Shown here: positions 9,570 to 17,461 of the stretch, in pieces
How positions within the stretch are numbered: the stretch's first letter is position 1
Layout of the letters: each line of letters begins with the position of its first letter
Source: Methanosalsum zhilinae DSM 4017
GTDB lineage: Archaea; Halobacteriota; Methanosarcinia; Methanosarcinales; Methanosarcinaceae
Direction of reading: 5' to 3'
NCBI RefSeq assembly: GCF_000217995.1
Contig: NC_015676.1
Coordinates: forward strand, 1,657,708 to 1,721,707
DNA length: 64,000 bases
Notes under the pieces: generated by a model
What the model saw: only the letters and a program-made list of their open reading frames with translations
The model's database searches: none
What the model was told of the DNA's origin: nothing
Made by a program: the position numbers and the translations under genes

Positions 9570-9680
9570 CCGGTTGGCGTGAATGAAAGCATTTGTCCAT
9601 AACTTTTCAGCAATATATAGAGTATTTACTTACTTTTTGAGGGGATAGTCTCTATTTACCACGAAGCTTACACCAACCGG
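9570..9680. other. 111-bp element closed by a 13-bp inverted repeat (candidate structured RNA or MITE-like remnant)
   Basis: The left arm starts CCGGTTGGCGTGA (9570) and the right arm ends TTACACCAACCGG (9680). They pair at 12 of 13 positions, counting one G-U. Inside, TATAGAG can pair with CTCTATT. The element begins 32 bases after the sensor-kinase stop. It may be a 3'-UTR structure, a small RNA or a miniature inverted-repeat element. I see no clear target duplication at its edges. Confidence 0.45.
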
Positions 9681-9955
9681 CACAAAATAATTGAACTCAG
9701 GATAATATATATTTTTTGAAAATATAATACATATTAAATAAATTTTATCTTCTGTGATTATTTCACATAATAATTATTTAGGTTTCTGCAACAAAATTCG
9801 GTTGCCCAAAAATATATATGCCTTTTAAACAATGTTGTACAGCTTCAGTGGAGAAAGGACCCATAAACCATAACCAGATCACTTTGAAAATCGGCAGGTG
9901 CAATAAATTGAAAACCCTAACAGAAGAACTGCTAAAAACACACCTTCACGGAAAT

Positions 9956-10300
9956 ATGCAGGTATTTCGACATCACATCTATGAATACCAGAAAGGTCTC
10001 AGGCACCTGATTCTGCACACAACCAGTCAATGTTTTGAAGATGAGATTATCAGCCTGCTTGAAAAGAAGAGAATAGACTACCTGATACAGCCAGCTTCCG
10101 GAAAGAAAATAAATGTATTTTTCGGAGACCGAAGATGCATTGAAGTACTTAACCGGATTGGAAGAAAGAATCTTTCACGATTCACAGATGAGGAGGATTT
10201 CATACTTGGAATAATGCTTGGATATGACCGTCTGAAACAGTGTGAACGATACCTTGAACGGAAAAATAAGAACGGAATAATTGAACCTCTCGTGGGATAA
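9956..10300 (+). CDS. DUF2023 family protein
   Basis: From ATG 9956 this is a 114-residue protein. It opens MQVFRHHIYEYQKGLRHLIL and continues with INVFFGDRRCIEVL and EEDFILGIMLGYDRLKQCER, which are the conserved blocks of DUF2023. The family is small, mostly found in anaerobes, with no known function and a predicted dimeric alpha/beta fold. The frame stays open up to ATG 9818, adding 46 residues that do not resemble the family. The TATA-like run at 9809-9818 also argues for a downstream start, but neither start has a clear ribosome binding site. Confidence 0.75.
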   Translation: MQVFRHHIYEYQKGLRHLILHTTSQCFEDEIISLLEKKRIDYLIQPASGKKINVFFGDRRCIEVLNRIGRKNLSRFTDEEDFILGIMLGYDRLKQCERYLERKNKNGIIEPLVG

Positions 10301-10373
10301 TTGAATTCAGTTAGATTGGAATGATCATATTGTAAGGCCAGTTCAATTTAGTGCAAATCTGGGATCAGAAATT

Positions 10374-10399
10374 AAGATCATGAGAACAGTCTTGATCTT
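10374..10399 (+). terminator. Possible weak terminator after the DUF2023 gene
   Basis: AAGATCA and TGATCTT form a 7-bp stem around a 12-base loop, followed by only a short T run. It lies between the convergent DUF2023 and PLP-protein genes and touches the 3' end of the latter. Confidence 0.3.
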
Positions 10400-10401
10400 T
10401 C

Positions 10402-11052
10402 TCAGTACTCCCTCTCCCCAAATATTGCAGAGCCTACCCGTACCATGGTGGCACCTTCTTCGATGGCAACCATGTAATCATTGGACATGCCCATTGATAG
10501 CTCCTGGATGTCTATGTTATCCCTGTTTTCCTGTTTCAGCTCATCGAAAAGGGATTTCATCTTCCTGAAATATGGACGTGCCTGTTCAGGAGATACATAA
10601 GGGGGTATACACATGAGCCCTTTTACACAAACATTTTTGAGAGAAGCAATTTCAGGTATAACCTGTTTTATCTCATCCAGTCCCAGCCCATGCTTTTGCG
10701 GTTCATTGCCTATATTGACCTGGAGAAAAACCATCTGTATTTTATCAATAGCCCTGGCTCTTTTATTTATCTTCTTTAACACTTTCATGGAATCTGCAGA
10801 CTGAATTACATCAAATAGCTGGACCGCTCTTTTGACCTTATTGGTCTGTAAATGTCCTATAAAATGTACCTCACATGGCAGGATCTTATCGCGTTTTTCC
10901 TCAAATTCCTGAACACGGTTCTCTCCTATGATGGTAACACCTGCCCTGATGGCTTCGTTTATCCTTGCAGGCTCAACAGTCTTGGTGACACAGATAAGAG
11001 TTGCATCTCCAACCTCTTCAAAGATCCGTTTTACATTTTCATCCACTGACAT
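10402..11052 (-). CDS. YggS-type pyridoxal phosphate homeostasis protein
   Basis: This 216-residue TIM-barrel protein has the PLP lysine at position 24 (LICVTKTVEPARI). Family motifs are IGENRVQEFEEK, HFIGHLQTNKVK, VNIGNEPQKHG, LSMGMSNDYMVAIEEGATMVRVGSAIFG. The protein binds PLP without known enzyme activity and buffers the cofactor and amino-acid metabolism. Its length is near that of bacterial YggS (about 230). It is the last housekeeping gene before the CRISPR island on the left side. Confidence 0.93.
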   Translation of the reverse strand: MSVDENVKRIFEEVGDATLICVTKTVEPARINEAIRAGVTIIGENRVQEFEEKRDKILPCEVHFIGHLQTNKVKRAVQLFDVIQSADSMKVLKKINKRARAIDKIQMVFLQVNIGNEPQKHGLGLDEIKQVIPEIASLKNVCVKGLMCIPPYVSPEQARPYFRKMKSLFDELKQENRDNIDIQELSMGMSNDYMVAIEEGATMVRVGSAIFGEREY

Positions 11053-11124
11053 TATTTATCCCAGGATCATGTTCTGATTATTGTAAATACATATTCTCAA
11101 CTGCTTCAGCTCTCAGCAAATTTA

Positions 11125-11283
11125 ATGCTTAAAGGCAATAAGGTTATTGGCCGGGTTGTCAGCGGGTATGAGAATGAATCTGAATTTGTTAGCAATGATC
11201 GCATAGAAGTAGTTAAACAATTATTCTGTAATGGGAATCATAGATATGATAAGACAGGATGGATATCTGTTAAAAGAGCTTAA
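11125..11283 (+). CDS. Unrecognised 52-aa ORF in the 530-bp gap left of the cas operon
   Basis: The frame from ATG 11125 to TAA 11281 encodes 52 residues starting MLKGNKVIGRVVSGYENESE. I recognise no family. The frame has no stop for a further 70 bases upstream, so it may be the tail of a decayed gene rather than an intact one. It sits at the left margin of the CRISPR-Cas island. The rest of 11053-11582 is AT-rich and noncoding apart from the solitary CRISPR-like repeat at 11454. Confidence 0.25.
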   Translation: MLKGNKVIGRVVSGYENESEFVSNDRIEVVKQLFCNGNHRYDKTGWISVKRA

Positions 11284-11453
11284 AATTGAAAATAAATAAT
11301 AAAAGGCTTTGAAATTAAAAAATAGGTAAAAAATAGGAAGTTTCAGGTCGTATACTTAAAAACAATATCAAGCCTATACCCCTATTAATTGCATTATATA
11401 GAGATAATACTTAAGATCATGGTCCAGCCATCTATAGATATGCTTGGGGATCA

Positions 11454-11480
11454 GTTCATCCCCATGTGTATGGAGAGCTA
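11454..11480 (+). repeat. Solitary degenerate CRISPR repeat downstream of cas2
   Basis: The bases from 11454 read GTTCATCCCCATGTGTATGG. They match the array repeat at 22 of 27 positions and in the same orientation as the array. Two of the five differences (C to T and G to A) face each other in the repeat hairpin and keep a base pair. No second repeat is visible 61 bases on either side. An alternative 7-bp hairpin, TGGGGAT with ATCCCCA, spans 11445-11464. It lies about 100 bases beyond the cas2 stop. Confidence 0.75.
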
Positions 11481-11582
11481 ACTGATTCATATATATATTC
11501 GATTAAAATAAATGACAACAAGTTTCTTCTGGAGATATAAATATTTGTAGATATCATTAAGAATTTCATGCTGATTCTTCAT

Positions 11583-12771
<1,189 letters not shown>

Positions 12772-12781
12772 TCTACCGACC

Positions 12782-13465
12782 TCATCGAATTGGTTTAACT
12801 AACATGAGGCCACATCCAAAGCTTTTTGCTGGACCAATACCATTAAACAATGCATTTGTGAAAGATTCCATGTCTGTAACTTGAATCATACCATCAAAAT
12901 CAAGTGTACTAATTTTAATTTGGCCACTACCTTTAGGTTTTTTGAAATTGTGGGTCTGGTATCCATCAGCTCTTACGTTTCTCCAATCAAAAGTAAAGCC
13001 ATTTTTGAGACCTTTTTTATTTAGCCACTCCAAACCTTTTTCATGTGCAATTTCTGAAATCGGTGGAAGTTTACTACTATTTAGTTTCTCACTTTGAAGC
13101 CTATATTTTTCATCCATCACCACATCATGTCTTTTTTGTTTTCCATTTTCATCCCTCTTAGTAACAACCGGATTGGCCCTGAGTGAAAAAAGAAAATGTT
13201 GACCAGGATTTATTTTTGGATCATATGTTTTTACATCAATATTGAAATAAGACAAATTATTAGCAGGAATACTCTTTGAAACTACGTAAAAAGTAGGAAC
13301 ATTCCTATTAAATTCATAGCGGTATAAAAAATCTCTCTTATCGTCTGGCTTTTTTGAAAAGAGCGACCAAACAAGTTGATGTATACTATACGTGTTTTGC
13401 AGTTTATTCCAGACATCTTTATCAAAAACTTTGTCCGGGAGAATTTCTGCCTTTGTCATATACAT
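12782..13465 (-). CDS. cas6e: CRISPR RNA endoribonuclease Cas6e (Cse3/CasE)
   Basis: This 227-residue protein has an N-terminal RAMP fold and the glycine-rich C-terminal loop GPAKSFGCGLMLVKPIR diagnostic of Cas6e. The candidate catalytic His29 (with Tyr26) lies in TYSIHQLVWSLF, matching the N-terminal histidine of the family. It cuts the precursor RNA at the base of each repeat hairpin and stays bound to the 3' handle in Cascade. The start at 13465 is 2 bases after the cas5e stop, and ATG 13459 is an equally possible start. Confidence 0.94.
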   Translation of the reverse strand: MYMTKAEILPDKVFDKDVWNKLQNTYSIHQLVWSLFSKKPDDKRDFLYRYEFNRNVPTFYVVSKSIPANNLSYFNIDVKTYDPKINPGQHFLFSLRANPVVTKRDENGKQKRHDVVMDEKYRLQSEKLNSSKLPPISEIAHEKGLEWLNKKGLKNGFTFDWRNVRADGYQTHNFKKPKGSGQIKISTLDFDGMIQVTDMESFTNALFNGIGPAKSFGCGLMLVKPIR

Positions 13466-13467
13466 GT

Positions 13468-14190
13468 TTAATTCTCCATATTAACCATTGCATAATATTC
13501 ATTCCTTCTAGAGAATTGCCATCTTTTACGACTGAGTATCTCATCATATTTGGAGATTACTTGATCCGAATCTATATTTTCATCAGGATCCTCCCAATAA
13601 AATCTACAATTTTGAGATGAGTTTAGCTCTGGTATAAAAATTCTATCTCTGAAATCGGTGATCAATAGCGCTTCTTTCATATTACTTGCTGAAACTACCT
13701 TTGGATCTAAAGGCAGAGATAGTGGACAGGACTTTCTACCGAGATATAGGTTGAAACTCGGGTTATTTAGTTTATCGATTAACATTGAAAATGGGTAGGG
13801 TGGCTCCTCACTCTTTGAGGATAAAATAATAGTATACAGACAGTCACTATAATAGTCCCGTGTAGAGATAATGGTGTTCAAATTATTATCATCCGTTTCT
13901 AATTCTTCTTTTCTTGAAGAATGAGTCTTTTTACTTTTCCCAGGTACTTGAGATGTGTGATAGTCTCGCAACATATTTCCATGAGAATTTACTAAAACAC
14001 CATAATTGTAAGATGAATTTAATTTTAAATGAGCTTCATCATCATCTCTATCAATGCCCAAAGCAGCTGCTAGCAACCCAAAAATTGCAGATTTTGAAGG
14101 ATGGTCAAACGTTGGTCTGTGTGTACCTATCGCAATATCTCCCCAAGATGCTATTGGTGCATATATCCGGAAAATTAAATAATCTTTCAT
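13468..14190 (-). CDS. cas5e: Cascade subunit Cas5e (CasD)
   Basis: From ATG 14190 this is 240 residues, opening MKDYLIFRIYAPIASWGDIA, followed by RPTFDHPSKSAIFGLLAAALGI. This is the canonical Cas5e N-terminus, where the RAMP fold grips the crRNA 5' handle. GGAG and GGGT lie just upstream of 14190. A GTG at 14205 would add only MELGQ. The C-terminal part with SRKRWQFSRRNEYYAMV is also family-like. It sits between cas7e and cas6e in the standard I-E order. Confidence 0.94.
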   Translation of the reverse strand: MKDYLIFRIYAPIASWGDIAIGTHRPTFDHPSKSAIFGLLAAALGIDRDDDEAHLKLNSSYNYGVLVNSHGNMLRDYHTSQVPGKSKKTHSSRKEELETDDNNLNTIISTRDYYSDCLYTIILSSKSEEPPYPFSMLIDKLNNPSFNLYLGRKSCPLSLPLDPKVVSASNMKEALLITDFRDRIFIPELNSSQNCRFYWEDPDENIDSDQVISKYDEILSRKRWQFSRRNEYYAMVNMEN

Positions 14191-14211
14191 TTGACCCAGC
14201 TCCACTTTAAA

Positions 14212-15330
14212 TTAGTTACTGATAAAATCCATTAGTTCTGACATATTGCCTTCACCAGTGTAAACATTCATCGTCTTAACTTCGTCTGCACATGGGCCAT
14301 ACACTTGATCCATCTTCGCTTTTGTAGTTTCCAATTTATCAATAGCATCCTTCAGCATGTCATCACCAGTAATAGATTTTAAGTATGACACTGCCAAACT
14401 CCGTGGCTGTTGATTTCCTTTTTCTACCATCACATAAGATGCATAGGATCTTGAAGCAAAGCTATTTTGTTTACCAGTGGGTGAAACTTTAGAAGCAGCT
14501 TCTATCAACGCCTTTAGAGAGTTGGATACTAAATTCTTATCACCGCCTAAGTTTGATTCCAATAAATCCTTATCAACACATATATATGTATAAAATAAAC
14601 CAGAACCAAACTCATTCTCTCCAAGGTGCCCCGATCCCATGTTTTCTTCACCTTTGTTCAGGTCGTCAACAGCAGTGAAATAGTCATCTTCAACGGCAAC
14701 TTTGTTGGCAGTGATGGCATGAGATACTTGAACCGCAGCTTCTGTATTATACATTGTATCCGATGCAAGCATACGTCCAAACATCGCAATATCAACTGCC
14801 GTATGCTTTTGTTTCAATAAATCCAGTTTTTTAATATCTTCTTTAGAAGGTTTTTTTTGTTCTTGGGCTATTTGTGACATTAATTCATCTATTGATGTTA
14901 TTTCTTCTGGGCTGAAATGAGCAAGTTGCTCGATCTCCAGTTCAGCAAGTGGATTATTTTTATTTTCTTTTTTGATTTTTCCAAAAACATCAGCAATTGC
15001 TTTTGCCCATTCTTTTGCTACACTTTCCTCTACAGGATTGTTAACCTTATCGGAGTTAAAACCGTTATTTAAAAAATCTTTTAGTGTGAAGCCATTTGTT
15101 AATGCTTTGAAAACACTCACACCCATACTTTTGGTTCTAATTCCGATATTTCCATCAAGTTTTTCTTTGAATATATCAGATGTTCTCCATGCTCTTTTTA
15201 GACTCTGCGAAGATATCCTCAATCTTTGAGTACCACCCATTATAGCAGTTTTTGGTCTCCCAAGATCATCTCTATTAAGATTGGAAGGAGGATACGATAC
15301 TAAAGTGTGTATTTGTACAAATTTTGACAT
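14212..15330 (-). CDS. cas7e: Cascade backbone subunit Cas7e (CasC/Cse4)
   Basis: This 372-residue protein opens MSKFVQIHTLVSYPPSNLNR, then GRPKTAIMGGTQRLRISSQS and LKRAWR, the hallmark of Cas7e. AMFGRMLASDTMYNTEAAVQVSHAIT and GSGLFYTYICVDKDLLE follow. Six copies form the crRNA-binding backbone in type I-E Cascade. A helical lysine/glutamate-rich stretch around residues 125-160 is the usual variable thumb region. It is preceded by a GGTGATC ribosome binding site. Length agrees with the family (about 350-370). Confidence 0.96.
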   Translation of the reverse strand: MSKFVQIHTLVSYPPSNLNRDDLGRPKTAIMGGTQRLRISSQSLKRAWRTSDIFKEKLDGNIGIRTKSMGVSVFKALTNGFTLKDFLNNGFNSDKVNNPVEESVAKEWAKAIADVFGKIKKENKNNPLAELEIEQLAHFSPEEITSIDELMSQIAQEQKKPSKEDIKKLDLLKQKHTAVDIAMFGRMLASDTMYNTEAAVQVSHAITANKVAVEDDYFTAVDDLNKGEENMGSGHLGENEFGSGLFYTYICVDKDLLESNLGGDKNLVSNSLKALIEAASKVSPTGKQNSFASRSYASYVMVEKGNQQPRSLAVSYLKSITGDDMLKDAIDKLETTKAKMDQVYGPCADEVKTMNVYTGEGNMSELMDFISN

Positions 15331-15348
15331 TTCTAGATCACCTTTTTT

Positions 15349-15840
15349 TTAATTTGATAATTTGTCATAGTATTCAAAAGCCCAGTTCTTTTTAGTAATA
15401 TCATTCCACCAATAGATACTATTAGCAAGATTACATATGTTGACATTCCCATTCATGAGTTTTATTAACCTAACAAGATAAATGAAGAGTTCTTCTCTTT
15501 CATCGATTGTCAAGACCCTTCTAAACCTCAGTTCACTTACTTTTGGTTTTGAGCCATCTTTGGTTTTTGCCATTTGACCTGCAAATGTGTTATTAGTATC
15601 ATTTTCTTTGACATGAGCTAAGACACCTGCAAGAAGTGCTACTGCTCTTTTGTTCTTAAAACCTAAATTACTTAGCTGGTGCCATAGATAGTGATAAGAT
15701 GGAGTGAATACAACCTCGCTCAGGTCGTGGCATCTACGAAGATTAGCTCTATCCGCTTTTCTGTTTTCCAGGTCCTTCCACCACTGAATTACAATTTTAC
15801 AAACATCTTCTTGTTCTAATGAACTTTTCATTTTTGTCAA
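15349..15840 (-). CDS. cas11e: Cascade small subunit Cas11e (Cse2/CasB)
   Basis: This 163-residue all-helical protein matches Cse2. It has an N-terminal helix ending in WWKDLENRKADRANLRRCHD, then FTPSYHYLWHQLSNLGF, an arginine-rich FRRVLTIDEREELFIYLVRL, and a tryptophan-rich end (SIYWWNDITKKNWAFEYY). Two copies form the belly of Cascade and stabilise the R-loop. It is located between cas8e and cas7e, 18 bases before cas7e, in the standard I-E arrangement. Confidence 0.92.
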   Translation of the reverse strand: MTKMKSSLEQEDVCKIVIQWWKDLENRKADRANLRRCHDLSEVVFTPSYHYLWHQLSNLGFKNKRAVALLAGVLAHVKENDTNNTFAGQMAKTKDGSKPKVSELRFRRVLTIDEREELFIYLVRLIKLMNGNVNICNLANSIYWWNDITKKNWAFEYYDKLSN

Positions 15841-15871
15841 TTATTATCACCTCGAGCAAGAACTAATCAAC

Positions 15872-17446
15872 TTATGTTGATAGACCTAAAGCCTTAATGA
15901 CTTGTTTGTTCTTTTGAGAATTATAATTTCTAAGATTACGGCGAGAAGTAGCTACTTTTTTAGGGTTTACTATACTCTGTTGAGCCGGATTCGTATATTC
16001 ATCAAACAAATTCAAGGATTGCTTTGATAAGTATTTGAGCCAATCAAGTTTGACTTGGTTAATAAGTGCTTCATCATCACTTTGTTTTGATATAACATCA
16101 ACAAACGAGTAGAATTCGGCTTCTGTCCTATACCAAAACTGCGAATCTATATGTGATAGTTCACCCGAGCTACTCGACTTTGGTACTATGGCGTTTTTAA
16201 CACAACTTCTTGTATTATTTTTTATCACTTCAGCACATGTAACCAACCTTTCAACAGTAATTTCATATTTCTTTCTAATGTTTTCATTTACAGTTATAAG
16301 TGGCATGGTGCTTTCATACCAACTACGTACTTTCATATTATCAAAATCAAAGCCAAATGCCCACAGTCTAGGTGAATGCTGAAACACTTCACTTAAATTT
16401 CTTGGTCTTTTAAAGAACTCATCGACCACTAAAGCGGGGTGATATGAATCACTACTATCGTGCTGGACTAGCCCTACCCAATATCTATACGTAATACCGC
16501 CTGGCTGTGGATGTCTTGGGAGCAACTGTGACTTTTCTTCACGATGTGGAGATAAAGTATGTGCCCAATTACCTTCATAATTAACACCATAGTTTTTTGT
16601 AATGTATTTTGTGATTAAACTGTCACACGATTCACTACAAATATCACATTCACCATCTTCTCTTTGCTCAAAATCAATCTTGATTCTTCGAGGCATCCCC
16701 CAATACATTTGCTTTGGGCTTACATCCATAGGTGTTGTGATTACACCAGTTCTTGGTTCACTTGTCCTTGTAGGCCCCATCCAAGGAAAGATATCTGAGA
16801 GATCTGTGTGACTGACATCTCCTAATTGAGTAAAGTTATCTTCAACAACAATATTGAGCCAGACATGGTGCCATAAATTCTCGCCAAGTATGAGAGTAGT
16901 TAGTGGTCCACCACCTCTTAATGAAGTACGGTGACCGGCACCACCAGATGGTGCATTTAATTGTAAATTGAAAAGTGCCATAGCACAACATGTTGGACAC
17001 ATCTTGGTTACACTATCACGCTTTAGAAAATGATCTGCATTGTTTTTTAAAGTATTGTCTCCAGGCATTTCCATTAACAGAGAATCTACTCTGGATTTTT
17101 TTGAATCGATATTTAATTCATAATCTTGCATGAATAAACCCGACCCATTTTCATCAAAGTTGAATGCAGAAGAAACTGAAGAAAACGATTCTTTCAATTG
17201 TTCAGGTGTAGGAGGTCTTAAAAAATGTTTTCTCCACGTTCTATCATCCTTTGGAGAAATGGTTGTTTGAACCAGTCCAATCAAAAATTGCATCATAGAA
17301 CCATTAAAATCGGGCCGTGGAGTATTTATTGAGACTATAGGATTAGTTTCAATATTAGTTGTAATCTCCCATGGTGCAATTTTTTCTGCAGTACCATCAG
17401 CTCTCTTTACACCAATCCATTTATCGTAAATTAAATTGAATGTCAT
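15872..17446 (-). CDS. cas8e: Cascade large subunit Cas8e (Cse1/CasA)
   Basis: This 524-residue protein opens MTFNLIYDKWIGVKRADG, like E. coli CasA. It carries a zinc-site-like Cys pair in MCPTCCAMALF, a glycine-rich segment GAGHRTSLRGGGPLTTL, and CDICSESC. The C-terminal four-helix bundle starts near residue 380. Cas8e recognises the PAM and recruits Cas3 after R-loop formation. It follows cas3 by 15 bases. Length is typical (about 500). Confidence 0.95.
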   Translation of the reverse strand: MTFNLIYDKWIGVKRADGTAEKIAPWEITTNIETNPIVSINTPRPDFNGSMMQFLIGLVQTTISPKDDRTWRKHFLRPPTPEQLKESFSSVSSAFNFDENGSGLFMQDYELNIDSKKSRVDSLLMEMPGDNTLKNNADHFLKRDSVTKMCPTCCAMALFNLQLNAPSGGAGHRTSLRGGGPLTTLILGENLWHHVWLNIVVEDNFTQLGDVSHTDLSDIFPWMGPTRTSEPRTGVITTPMDVSPKQMYWGMPRRIKIDFEQREDGECDICSESCDSLITKYITKNYGVNYEGNWAHTLSPHREEKSQLLPRHPQPGGITYRYWVGLVQHDSSDSYHPALVVDEFFKRPRNLSEVFQHSPRLWAFGFDFDNMKVRSWYESTMPLITVNENIRKKYEITVERLVTCAEVIKNNTRSCVKNAIVPKSSSSGELSHIDSQFWYRTEAEFYSFVDVISKQSDDEALINQVKLDWLKYLSKQSLNLFDEYTNPAQQSIVNPKKVATSRRNLRNYNSQKNKQVIKALGLST

Positions 17447-17461
17447 AGTTTTATATTTCCT

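Noticed and set aside
11053-11582. Search for a copy of the tRNA-Thr 3' end as the left attachment site
   Set aside because: No stretch matching the 3' end of the tRNA was seen by eye, so no att site is called.
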